Shown here piece after piece: positions 25,944-34,694 of a stretch of DNA of 52,508 bases. Below the pieces are notes generated by a model. It made no database searches. It was not told the origin of the DNA and saw only the letters and a program-made list of their open reading frames with translations. The position numbers and the translations under genes were made by a program. This DNA comes from Lachnospiraceae bacterium (GTDB lineage: Bacteria > Bacillota > Clostridia > Lachnospirales > Lachnospiraceae), in assembly GCA_017416465.1 (NCBI GenBank), contig JAFQCK010000081.1, positions 1 to 52,508 of the forward strand, given 5' to 3'. Within the stretch, counting starts at the first letter, position 1. Every line of letters begins with the position of its first letter.

Positions 25944-26537
25944 TTGGGAGAAAAAATATAAAACAGAAAAATACCTTGAATCATACAATGATGTATTTGC
26001 AGATATATTTAATGTATTAGTGTTTGAAGAAAATGTAATAGCACCGAATACTTTGATAAATGCAGGAACAGAAACATAGAAACATTAGATATTCCAAAAG
26101 AGTTAGTTGGATATGTGGAAGATTATCATATAAAAGTATATGATATAGCATACCTCCCTAAAGAAATCAGAGATAAGTTTAAAAGTGATTTTAAAGTTGT
26201 AGCAGATTTTTTTACAGAAAAAAGATTAGGTACATACGATGCAACTAAGCATAAAGAGAGGATAATACATGTTGAGGCAGTACTTGAAATGTTAAGGGTA
26301 TTTACAAAAGATGAAAGATATAAGGAGATAGAAGAAGAGATAATCAACAAAAATTTGGAAGGTGATGTAAGTATGTGTAAAGTTTTGGATGAATATGAAA
26401 GAAGAGGAATAGAAAAAGGAATTATGAATTTAGTGAAAAATAATCGATTATCCATAGAAGTGGCGTGTGAAGAATTAAATATTTCAAGAGAAGAATTTGA
26501 AGAAAAATTAGATAAGTATAAATTATCTGTAAGTTAA
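25944..26537 (+). pseudogene. Decayed second copy of the Rpn-family gene
   Basis: The 5' part (from TTGGGAGAAAAA at 25944) is nearly identical to the intact gene but gains one base right after the start, giving an early stop. About 260 bp present in the intact copy (its 25146-25403) is missing here, with the joint near 26085, and the deletion also breaks frame. The remaining 3' part is open from 26115 (140 codons) and encodes the conserved VEDYHIKVYDIAYLPKEIRD region through to a C-terminus with a single GIEKG unit. It lacks the start and the predicted active-site region, so it is unlikely to be functional. Confidence 0.85.
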
Positions 26538-26572
26538 ATCGTTTATTAAATCCATATTATAATAATGTATAT

Positions 26573-26617
26573 ATTGTAACCTGATTCTAAAAAAGAATTA
26601 TAGGTTGCAATTTTTTT
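26573..26617 (+). terminator. Intrinsic terminator after the Rpn-like pair
   Basis: ATTGTAACCTGATTCT pairs with AGAATTATAGGTTGCAAT around a short A-rich loop, followed by TTTTTTT. Confidence 0.75.
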
Positions 26618-26711
26618 GATTTGAAATAGATTTTTTTTTGTTTTAATTCGTTTATAATTATATAAACAAATTTGATGATATATTAAAAATTTAAAAGGCA
26701 AGGGTGTGAAA

Positions 26712-27227
26712 ATGATAAATAAATATAAATACAAAGATTTTGAAGAAATATATAATCGACAATCTGACAGAATATTTAAAATGTGTATGACTTATTTATG
26801 TAATGAAGAGGATGCCAAAGAAGCTGTGCAAAATATTTTTATGAAATTACTTGAGAAAAATATTAGATTCAAAGATAGTAATCATGAGAATGCATGGCTA
26901 TGTAAAGCTACAAGAAATTATTGTTTGGATGTACTGAAAAGTGCATGGAAAAAGAAAAGAGTAGATTTTGAAACACTTCCTGAAGTAAACACTTCTGATA
27001 AAGATTTAGAAAATAATGAAAAAGAGTTAATAGAAAAAGCACTTATAAAGTTATCTATAAAGCAAAAAGAAGTAATATATCTTTATTATTATGAGGAATA
27101 TTCGATTAAAGAAATTTCAAAAATATTAAAACGAAGTGAAAGTACTATACAAACACAGTTATCGACGGCAAGGAAAAAGATGAAAGAAATTTTGAATAGT
27201 GAAAAATTTAGAAAGGAGGAGGATTAG
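26712..27227 (+). CDS. ECF-type RNA polymerase sigma factor
   Basis: A 171-aa sigma-70 family factor of the extracytoplasmic-function type. Region 2 spans about residues 5-70 (FEEIYNRQSDRIFKMCMTYLCNEEDAKEAVQNIFMKLLE, with the typical DA.EAVQ.IF core) and region 4 about 110-160 (LSIKQKEVIYLYYYEEYSIKEISKILKRSESTIQTQLSTARKKM). Regions 1 and 3 are absent, as expected. Start is taken at ATG 26712 with AAGGG seven bases upstream; GTG at 26706 is possible. Its stop lies one base before the start of the downstream membrane protein, so the two are translated together, the usual sigma/anti-sigma arrangement. Confidence 0.92.
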   Translation: MINKYKYKDFEEIYNRQSDRIFKMCMTYLCNEEDAKEAVQNIFMKLLEKNIRFKDSNHENAWLCKATRNYCLDVLKSAWKKKRVDFETLPEVNTSDKDLENNEKELIEKALIKLSIKQKEVIYLYYYEEYSIKEISKILKRSESTIQTQLSTARKKMKEILNSEKFRKEED

Positions 27228-27228
27228 T

Positions 27229-29862
27229 ATGAAATATAATGATGAAGATGTAAAAAAAATTTATAAGGATTATGTGGAAAATATAAATAAACCGGATATT
27301 AGTTTTAAGCAAATTTGGGATAATTATGAGAAAAAAAGTAATAAAAAAGAATTTCTACATAAAGAATATGGCTATGTTTCAGTGTTCGAAAAGATTGCGA
27401 TAGTAGTACTTGCGTTCGTAATCATAGGTGGAATTTCATTAAGTTATTTTTTGGATAAGAAAAATAAAATTGATAAAAATGAAATTAACAGTAATGATAG
27501 CAATATAATTAACCAACCACTTAATATAGAGTATAAGGAAATAGAAGATTATTATGAAGTTTCCAAACAATATGAGTCAGAGGGATATTTACAAAAAAAT
27601 AATAAAGTTTGGAAATGGAAGGATGACAATTTACTTATCTATAAAGATGGAGAAGTTTTATGGACAATTCCATCAGAAAAAAAGGAATATTTAATAACAA
27701 GGGAAGAGTATCCGGATGGAAAGACAATAACATTTTATTATGCCGAATACGAAGGTGAAGTATATGTAAGACAACCACAGATGTATATGTCTGGAGAAGA
27801 TATTTTAGTTACAACAGATGGAAAGGAAATATATCTTTTATTTGGAGAACTTGACAGTATTACTCATGAAGGTTTTTCTTGTCAAAAACCTTATATATTA
27901 AATATGGAGACGGGTGAATATACGGAGATATTAAGTGATTTAGAAATAGATGGGAAAATTTATACAGAATATGAAGTGTATAGGGATTGGGAATTTTATG
28001 GAGATTATGCTTATGTATATATAAGAGAAGAGAATGACCACGACCATAATACACCTGATAAAAAATATAAAGTGAATTTAAAAAGTAAGACTTTTAACGT
28101 GTATGAGAGCACAGTATCAGATAATTACACAAGAGAATTTGATGTGATAAGAAAAAATGAAAAATATTATCTTATAAATACCATAACAGATGAACAATTA
28201 ATTGAATTAGAACCTGAAATTGCAAAGAAAATAAATGGTTTATATATTAATGAGGATAAGAGTAAAATCTTGATTTATGTGAATGAGTATAAAAGCGACA
28301 TTGCAAGAATGGCTATGATTGATACAAGCAATTACAAGATAGAATATTTTAGTTCTAAGCTAAATAGGGGAGAATGGCTTTTTGTAGATGATAAATTATG
28401 TTATCAATTTGGAGATGTATATACTGTTTATAAGGAGATAGAGAATAAAGTTGAAGAATTGCCTGAATATGTATATATAGGAGAAAATGAAATAATAAAA
28501 GTAATATCAGACTATTTAATTAATGAATATGATGAACTTGGAGTTGAAGTAGAAGAGAACAATATTTTTATACCTAATGTTTATATTACACACGAAAAAG
28601 AAGATGGTGATGTAAGAAAAATATATACAATTGTAGCTTTATATGATTATACAAAAGAAGAAGATACACTTGTTGAATATAGTGGTAAAGAATTAGTTAT
28701 GTGTTTTTATCTGAAAAAAGAAAACGAAGAATATGTGGTAGATAAGGTGATTAAAAGTAAGGAAGGTTCAGAGGCGCTTCAAAGTGTAAAAGATATGTGT
28801 GGAAATAATCCCAAAATGGTTACTGAGATTATGGACGAATATCAAAACATTATGAAGAAAAGAGGTATTGATAAAACTAGAGAAGAGGATTTGGAAAGAT
28901 ATGTAGATGTAAATGATTTAGATATAAGATATGTAGAAGCTTATAATGGCGTACATATTTATATCGGAACTTCAGATTTTGATATTCAAATATATCATGA
29001 CTGGGTTGATAAGTTATCAGTATATGATACTAATGAAGAAAAATTCTCTAAAGATAAATTTTTAATAAAAGAAATTTTAGATGAAAATTTGGAATACAGA
29101 GAAATACCGGACTATGAAATAAAAAACTATGAAAGTTCGACAGAAGATGGCATTATAATAAATGGATACAGTGATGAAGAAATGATTTTATCTATAATAG
29201 TATTAGAAGATAATATTATTGGAATAAGAAATCATGAATTTGATGAAGGAATCAAATGGTATGAAACAAATAAATCTAGAGATTATGATGAAATTAAAAA
29301 GAGGATAATGGGTGAAAATGCGAATGGATATTATACCTGGTATTATGATATAACTCATGATGGATTGAAGGATAAGATTTTAGTAAATACAAGAACTCTT
29401 TATGAAATGCCAAAAGAAGGTGAAAATACAATTTCAATATATTCAGGAAGGACATACGAATTAATATGGACTGAAAATATTAATTCATCTCATATGGGAG
29501 AAGGTAGTATAAGAATATATAATGATGGAGAAAAAGATTATTTATTAATGTGGAAACCATATATGGAACAAGGTGATGCAGTTTACAGATGTAAAGTTGT
29601 AAAATTATCAGAAGATGGAAATGAAGAAATTATAGATGAAAAAGTATTTAGCTATAGTCTTAATTCTTTAAGCGTTGATACAGAGGCACTTAGAAAATAT
29701 GGCGAAGAAGTTAATTCTTATTTAGAAAAATCTTTTGTATTAGCTGAGTCGGGTTCAATTATGGGAGAAGGTCACAGTACAGATAAGGAAAAAAGAATTA
29801 CAACTTATGATGTTGAAGCTGATATAAAATCAATAGAGGAAAACTTAGACAGTATGCAATAA
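27229..29862 (+). CDS. Probable anti-sigma factor with a very large extracytoplasmic domain
   Basis: An 877-aa membrane protein. Residues 1-50 are a charged helical cytoplasmic segment (DVKKIYKDYVENINKPDISFKQIWDNYEKK) that could bind the sigma factor, followed by one transmembrane helix at about 55-74 (IAIVVLAFVIIGGISLSYF) and about 800 residues predicted outside. That domain is rich in acidic residues and beta-like strands, with motifs such as GEVLWTIP and YTWYYDITHDGLKDKILV that hint at beta-propeller or VCBS-like repeats. AAAGGAGGAGG before ATG 27229 fixes the start; an in-frame ATG at 27199 lies inside the sigma gene. Anti-sigma function is inferred from the coupling to the ECF gene. Confidence 0.72.
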   Translation: MKYNDEDVKKIYKDYVENINKPDISFKQIWDNYEKKSNKKEFLHKEYGYVSVFEKIAIVVLAFVIIGGISLSYFLDKKNKIDKNEINSNDSNIINQPLNIEYKEIEDYYEVSKQYESEGYLQKNNKVWKWKDDNLLIYKDGEVLWTIPSEKKEYLITREEYPDGKTITFYYAEYEGEVYVRQPQMYMSGEDILVTTDGKEIYLLFGELDSITHEGFSCQKPYILNMETGEYTEILSDLEIDGKIYTEYEVYRDWEFYGDYAYVYIREENDHDHNTPDKKYKVNLKSKTFNVYESTVSDNYTREFDVIRKNEKYYLINTITDEQLIELEPEIAKKINGLYINEDKSKILIYVNEYKSDIARMAMIDTSNYKIEYFSSKLNRGEWLFVDDKLCYQFGDVYTVYKEIENKVEELPEYVYIGENEIIKVISDYLINEYDELGVEVEENNIFIPNVYITHEKEDGDVRKIYTIVALYDYTKEEDTLVEYSGKELVMCFYLKKENEEYVVDKVIKSKEGSEALQSVKDMCGNNPKMVTEIMDEYQNIMKKRGIDKTREEDLERYVDVNDLDIRYVEAYNGVHIYIGTSDFDIQIYHDWVDKLSVYDTNEEKFSKDKFLIKEILDENLEYREIPDYEIKNYESSTEDGIIINGYSDEEMILSIIVLEDNIIGIRNHEFDEGIKWYETNKSRDYDEIKKRIMGENANGYYTWYYDITHDGLKDKILVNTRTLYEMPKEGENTISIYSGRTYELIWTENINSSHMGEGSIRIYNDGEKDYLLMWKPYMEQGDAVYRCKVVKLSEDGNEEIIDEKVFSYSLNSLSVDTEALRKYGEEVNSYLEKSFVLAESGSIMGEGHSTDKEKRITTYDVEADIKSIEENLDSMQ

Positions 29863-29868
29863 AATACC

Positions 29869-29897
29869 TTGACAAACCTACACAAAACATTTATTAT
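29869..29897 (+). promoter_or_regulatory. Promoter of the valS T-box transcript
   Basis: TTGACA (29869-29874), 17-bp spacer, TATTAT (29892-29897). Confidence 0.75.
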
Positions 29898-29924
29898 CTT
29901 CATTAGTTGAATAATAAAAATGCA

Positions 29925-30234
29925 GTGAAAAAGAGGAGTAGAAGTTTTGAACTATCAGAGAGAGTGATCCGGTGGCTGAAAGATTACTTAAGCAGAAGAA
30001 CTTTGAAGGTAGCTTTTGAGCAGTACTGTTGAACGAGTGAATTATTGTTATTATAATAATCTGCAATTTGGTAATAACAGCTTCAATATCAATTAGACAG
30101 TAACGGAGTCGTCCACGTTATAGGATAAGAAGAGTAGCGATGATGGTCGCTAAAAAAGGTGGTACCGCGAGGTAATTATACTTTAGTTTATTACACGCCC
30201 TTTAATCTGTTTATACAGATTAAAGGGCGTTTTT
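29925..30234 (+). promoter_or_regulatory. T-box riboswitch upstream of valS
   Basis: The leader has the T-box hallmark AAAGGTGGTACCGCG at about 30157-30171, which pairs with the acceptor end of uncharged tRNA, followed by a strong terminator (ACGCCCTTTAATCTG pairing with CAGATTAAAGGGCGT, then T-run). The stem I region from about 29940 shows AGAGAGTGATCCGGTGGCTGAAAG-like GNTG sequence. A GTA at 30009-30011 (GAAGGTAGC) fits a valine specifier codon but was not checked by folding. Uncharged tRNA-Val would stabilise the antiterminator and allow transcription of valS and probably folC. Confidence 0.93.
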
Positions 30235-30253
30235 TGTTGAAAGGAGAATGATT

Positions 30254-32893
30254 ATGGCAAAAGAATTAGAAAAAAATTATAATCCTGCCGATATCGAGCA
30301 GAGATTATATGACAAATGGGAAGAAAACAAATATTTTCATGCAGAGGTAAATAGAGATAAGAAACCATTCACTATTGTTATGCCTCCACCAAACATTACA
30401 GGACAGCTCCATATGGGACATGCCCTTGATAATACAATTCAGGATATTTTAACAAGAACAAAAAGAATGCAGGGATATGAAGCACTTTGGCTTCCGGGAA
30501 CAGACCATGCTTCAATTGCAACAGAGGCAAAGATTGTTGAAAAAATGCGTGAAGAAGGCGTTACAAAAGAAGATTTAGGACGTGACGGTTTCTTAGAGAG
30601 AGCTTGGGAATGGAAGAAACAATATGGCGGAAGAATTGTTGCACAGCTTAAGAAAATCGGTTCATCTTGTGATTGGGACAGAGAAAGATTTACAATGGAT
30701 GATGGTTGTAATAAGGCGGTAAAAGAAGTATTCGTAAATCTTTATAATAAAGGACTTATTTACAGAGGCGAAAGAATTATCAACTGGTGTCCGCACTGTC
30801 TTACATCTATTTCAGATGCAGAGGTTAATTATGAGGACCAGGCAGGACACTTTTGGCATTTAAGATATCCGTTATCAGATGGAAGTGGATACATCAATCT
30901 TGCTACAACAAGACCTGAAACATTACTTGGTGATACAGCGGTTGCAGTTAATCCAAATGATGAAAGATACAAGGATATGATTGGAAAAACAGTTATTCTT
31001 CCAATCGTTCACAGAGAAATTCCAATCGTTGCAGATGATTATGTTGAAATGGAATTTGGTACAGGTGTTGTTAAGATTACACCGGCACATGACCCTAACG
31101 ACTTTGAGGTTGGTTTAAGACATAATCTTGAAATCATCAATGTTATGACAGATGATGCAAAGATTACTGAAGATTATCCAAAATATGCAGGAATGGATAG
31201 ATATGAAGCAAGAAAAGAAATTGTAAAAGATTTAGAAGCAGAAGGTGCTTTAGTTAAGATAGAAGATTACAGCCACAATGTTGGAACATGTTACAGATGT
31301 AAGACAACGGTTGAGCCAAGAGTATCGAAACAGTGGTTTGTAAAAATGGAGCCGCTTGCAGGACCTGCAATTGATGCTGTTAAAAATGGCGATACAAAAT
31401 TTGTTCCACCACACTTTGATAAAACATATTTCCACTGGTTAGAAAATATACGTGACTGGTGTATTTCAAGACAGTTATGGTGGGGACACAGAATACCAGC
31501 GTTCTATTGTGATGACTGTGGAGAAATGATAGTAACAAAAGATAACGAAGCAGTTTGTCCAAAATGTGGTAAGGCTATGCGTCAGGACCCGGATACGCTT
31601 GATACATGGTTCTCATCAGCACTTTGGCCATTTTCAACACTTGGATGGCCTGAGAAGACAGAAGAACTTGATTACTTCTATCCAACAAGTGTACTTGTAA
31701 CAGGTTATGACATTATTTTCTTCTGGGTAATAAGAATGATGTTCTCGGGACTTGAGCATGCAGGTGAAGTACCATTTAAGAATGTACTTATTCATGGACT
31801 TGTAAGAGATTCTCAGGGAAGAAAGATGAGTAAATCACTTGGAAATGGTATTGACCCATTAGAAGTAATTGAAAAATATGGCGCAGATGCATTAAGATTT
31901 ACACTTATTACAGGAAATGCACCTGGTAATGATATGAGATTCTATTATGAAAGAGTTGAAGCAAGCCGTAACTTTGCTAACAAAGTATGGAATGCGTCAA
32001 GATTCATAATGATGAATATGCCTGAAGACGGAATAAAGGAAGTTGATAAATCTGCACTTACAAATGCTGATAAGTGGATTTTATCAAAGGCAAACACACT
32101 TGCAAAAGAAGTAACAGACAATATTGAAAAATTCGAGCTTGGTGTTGCTGCAGATAAATTATACAACTTCATTTGGGAAGAATTCTGTGACTGGTATATT
32201 GAAATGGTTAAACCAAGACTTTACAGTGAGGATAATACAACAAAAGAAGCTGCACTTTACACATTAAAGACAGTTCTTGAAATCTCGCTTAAATTACTTC
32301 ACCCATACATGCCATTTGTAACAGAAGAAATATTCTGTACATTAAATGAAGGTGCAGAGTCTATTATGATTGAAAAATGGCCTGAATATACAGAAGAACT
32401 TAACTATGCTACAGAAGAAGAATCAGTAGAAGTAATTAAGGAAGCTGTAAGAAATATCAGAAATGTTAGAGCAGGCATGAACGTTCCACCTTCAAAGAAA
32501 GCAATGGTTTATATTGTTACAGAAAACGAAAAAGTTGCTGATATATTTGAGGATGGAAAGGTATTCTTCCAGACACTTTCCTATGCCAGTGATGTAATTA
32601 TCCAGAAGGATAAGAACGGAATCGGTGATGATGCGGTTTCGGCAGTTATTGAAAATGCAAATATCTATATGCCATTTGCAGAGCTTGTTGACATAGAAAA
32701 AGAAATTGAAAGACTTAAGAAAGAAGAAGAAAAACTTGAAAAAGAGCTTGCAAGAGTAAATGGAATGTTAGCAAATGAGAAATTCGTAAGTAAGGCACCT
32801 GCTTCAAAGATTGAAGAAGAAAAAGAAAAACAGGCTAAATACACACAGATGATGAAACAGGTTAAAGACCAGCTTGCACATCTTATAAAATAA
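30254..32893 (+). CDS. valS: Valine--tRNA ligase
   Basis: An 879-aa class I aminoacyl-tRNA synthetase charging tRNA-Val. It has the HIGH-type motif as HMGH at 53-56 ([10 protein letters not shown]), the editing CP1 domain with [17 protein letters not shown], a zinc-ribbon-like [10 protein letters not shown] and [10 protein letters not shown]...CPKCGKAM, the KMSKS motif at 524-528, an anticodon-binding helical domain and a C-terminal coiled coil ([21 protein letters not shown]). Length is typical. ATG at 30254 is preferred over 30248 because AAGGAG is then seven bases away. The T-box ahead controls it by valine supply. Confidence 0.97.
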   Translation: MAKELEKNYNPADIEQRLYDKWEENKYFHAEVNRDKKPFTIVMPPPNITGQLHMGHALDNTIQDILTRTKRMQGYEALWLPGTDHASIATEAKIVEKMREEGVTKEDLGRDGFLERAWEWKKQYGGRIVAQLKKIGSSCDWDRERFTMDDGCNKAVKEVFVNLYNKGLIYRGERIINWCPHCLTSISDAEVNYEDQAGHFWHLRYPLSDGSGYINLATTRPETLLGDTAVAVNPNDERYKDMIGKTVILPIVHREIPIVADDYVEMEFGTGVVKITPAHDPNDFEVGLRHNLEIINVMTDDAKITEDYPKYAGMDRYEARKEIVKDLEAEGALVKIEDYSHNVGTCYRCKTTVEPRVSKQWFVKMEPLAGPAIDAVKNGDTKFVPPHFDKTYFHWLENIRDWCISRQLWWGHRIPAFYCDDCGEMIVTKDNEAVCPKCGKAMRQDPDTLDTWFSSALWPFSTLGWPEKTEELDYFYPTSVLVTGYDIIFFWVIRMMFSGLEHAGEVPFKNVLIHGLVRDSQGRKMSKSLGNGIDPLEVIEKYGADALRFTLITGNAPGNDMRFYYERVEASRNFANKVWNASRFIMMNMPEDGIKEVDKSALTNADKWILSKANTLAKEVTDNIEKFELGVAADKLYNFIWEEFCDWYIEMVKPRLYSEDNTTKEAALYTLKTVLEISLKLLHPYMPFVTEEIFCTLNEGAESIMIEKWPEYTEELNYATEEESVEVIKEAVRNIRNVRAGMNVPPSKKAMVYIVTENEKVADIFEDGKVFFQTLSYASDVIIQKDKNGIGDDAVSAVIENANIYMPFAELVDIEKEIERLKKEEEKLEKELARVNGMLANEKFVSKAPASKIEEEKEKQAKYTQMMKQVKDQLAHLIK

Positions 32894-33026
32894 TTTATTG
32901 TTTTGTGAAGAAATTGCTTAGGAATTTAAGGCGATTTATTTGTAGAAATTTGCGATAATTTTTACTTGAAATATTAATAAATGCTTTCTATAATCGAAAG
33001 GTAATGAAAAGGAGTACCGAAAGATT

Positions 33027-34379
33027 ATGGAAAGCATTTTTAATTATGAAGAAGCAGTTAAATACATAGATGAAATACCAAAGTTTACTAAAAAAAACAC
33101 ACTTGAACATACAAAAGCATTTTTAGAAGGTTTAAAAATTAATCAAAACAAAATGAAGATAATACACGTTGCAGGAACCAATGGAAAAGGTTCAGTTTGT
33201 GCGATGATATCCAATGTTTTGAGTAAGGCAGAAAAAAAGACAGGCTTATTTACATCACCACATCTTGTAAAAGTAAATGAAAGAGTTAAGATTAATAATG
33301 AGATGATATCTGATGAAGCGTTTACCGAAGCTTTTAATATAGTGAAAAATAAGGTTACGGAAATGGAAAGTAAAGGATATCCGCATCCGTCTTATTTTGA
33401 ATTTTTATTTTTGCTTGCAATGAACATTTTTGATAAAGAAAATGTCGACTATGTTGTTTTGGAAACAGGACTCGGAGGAAGACTTGATGCAACTAATTCA
33501 ATTTTAAATCCATTAATTACAGTAATAACTTCGATAGGATTAGACCATATGGAATATCTTGGAGATACTGTGGAAGATATTGCAGGAGAAAAGGCAGGAA
33601 TAATAAAAGAAAACATTCCGGTGGTATTTTGGGCTGAAAATGAAGAAGTATGTAAGGTGATTGAGGGAAAAGCTATACAAAAAAAAGCACCAACCTATCC
33701 TATAAATTATTCATATTGTAAAAATATTATAAAAACCGATAAAAGTGTTGATTTTTGTATTCAAAGTGGTTATTATTTAGGTTGTGATTTTTCTATTCCA
33801 TTTATAAGTGATTATCAGGTTGCAAATGCTTTGATAGCAATTAATGCTATAGGAATTGTATTTGAAAAAGATGATATAAAAAAAGACTTAAGTGAAAAGT
33901 TAACTGATAAAGAGTTTGAAGAAATAGTATTAAAACAAGGTTTAAAGAGTGTGAAGTGGGAAGGAAGAATGGAAAATGTTTTTGAAGGCGTTTTCTTAGA
34001 CGGAGCACATAATGGACCGGGAATAGATGAATTTATAAAAACATTTAATGAATATAAGTGCAATGGAAAGAAGAAAATATTGTTTTCTGTTGTAAAAGAT
34101 AAAGATTATGACTATATGGTTTCGCAGATATCAAAAACAGAAGTTTCAGTAGTATATGTTACAGGTATTGATTCAGACAGAGGTCTTGATGTAAGTGAAA
34201 TCAAAAAAGATTTTGAAAAGAATAATTGTAAAGCTAAAGTTGAAAATTTTGATAATGCTAAAGTAGCTTTTTCTAAGGCATTAATAGATAGAAAAGAAGA
34301 GGATGTATTATTTTGTGTAGGGTCATTGTACCTTATTGGTGAAATTAAAAAATACATAAATGAAAGGTATACGCAATAA
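33027..34379 (+). CDS. folC: Folylpolyglutamate synthase / dihydrofolate synthase
   Basis: A 450-aa Mur-ligase-like enzyme adding glutamate to folates (and possibly joining glutamate to dihydropteroate). The P-loop HVAGTNGKGSVCAM is at 47-60, followed by GLFTSPHL, the VLETGLGGRLDATN motif, TSIGLDHMEYLGDT and the C-terminal FLDGAHNGPGI with DYMV. Length fits FolC. It lies 133 bases after valS with no clear terminator between, the classic clostridial and bacillar valS-folC order, so it probably depends on the valS T-box. AAAGGAG precedes the start. Confidence 0.95.
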   Translation: MESIFNYEEAVKYIDEIPKFTKKNTLEHTKAFLEGLKINQNKMKIIHVAGTNGKGSVCAMISNVLSKAEKKTGLFTSPHLVKVNERVKINNEMISDEAFTEAFNIVKNKVTEMESKGYPHPSYFEFLFLLAMNIFDKENVDYVVLETGLGGRLDATNSILNPLITVITSIGLDHMEYLGDTVEDIAGEKAGIIKENIPVVFWAENEEVCKVIEGKAIQKKAPTYPINYSYCKNIIKTDKSVDFCIQSGYYLGCDFSIPFISDYQVANALIAINAIGIVFEKDDIKKDLSEKLTDKEFEEIVLKQGLKSVKWEGRMENVFEGVFLDGAHNGPGIDEFIKTFNEYKCNGKKKILFSVVKDKDYDYMVSQISKTEVSVVYVTGIDSDRGLDVSEIKKDFEKNNCKAKVENFDNAKVAFSKALIDRKEEDVLFCVGSLYLIGEIKKYINERYTQ

Positions 34380-34395
34380 GCGTTAATGGATAGAT

Positions 34396-34542
34396 ATGAT
34401 AAATTATGATGAAGAAATAAAGAAATTCACACCAAGTCTTGAAGTGGATGAAACTGAGGACGCAATATATAATAGTAACATTAAGGATGTCACAGATGTT
34501 GTATTAGAGATGCTTAAAGAGGTTAAATCTAATAATCAGTAG
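34396..34542 (+). CDS. Small hypothetical protein downstream of folC
   Basis: A 48-aa ORF, MINYDEEIKKFTPSLEVDE at the start, ending KEVKSNNQ. The composition looks like real protein: acidic, with an amphipathic helix DVTDVVLEMLKEV and no stop-prone bias. It starts 17 bases after the folC stop, in the same direction, with a weak GGATAG ribosome-binding site. I think similar small genes follow folC in related bacteria, but this is memory and uncertain. No function can be proposed. Confidence 0.55.
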   Translation: MINYDEEIKKFTPSLEVDETEDAIYNSNIKDVTDVVLEMLKEVKSNNQ

Positions 34543-34604
34543 TACAATTGTGATATTAAAGACCGAAAGATGTTATAAAATTATATAGGAAAGGAAAGTG
34601 CAAA

Positions 34605-34694
34605 ATGCCTGGTCTTTTGGTCGTTTTATTAATTGGGCAGAACCATAAAGAAAGTTTTTATGGTATGCATGTGTGTGAAAATGAGATGTTATAG
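34605..34694 (+). other. Overlapping upstream ORF of 29 codons
   Basis: ATG at 34605 has a good ribosome-binding site (AAAGGAAAG), while the TPR gene that overlaps it in another frame has almost none. The uORF stop (34692-34694) lies 12 bases inside the TPR gene. Ribosomes ending here could re-initiate at ATG 34681, a translational-coupling layout. The peptide, hydrophobic at its start (MPGLLVVLLIG), may itself be irrelevant. Confidence 0.4.

Noticed and set aside
25014-26537. Insertion sequence with terminal inverted repeats
   Set aside because: Although Rpn proteins are often labelled as transposases, no terminal inverted repeats or target duplications were seen; the second copy is a tandem duplicate.
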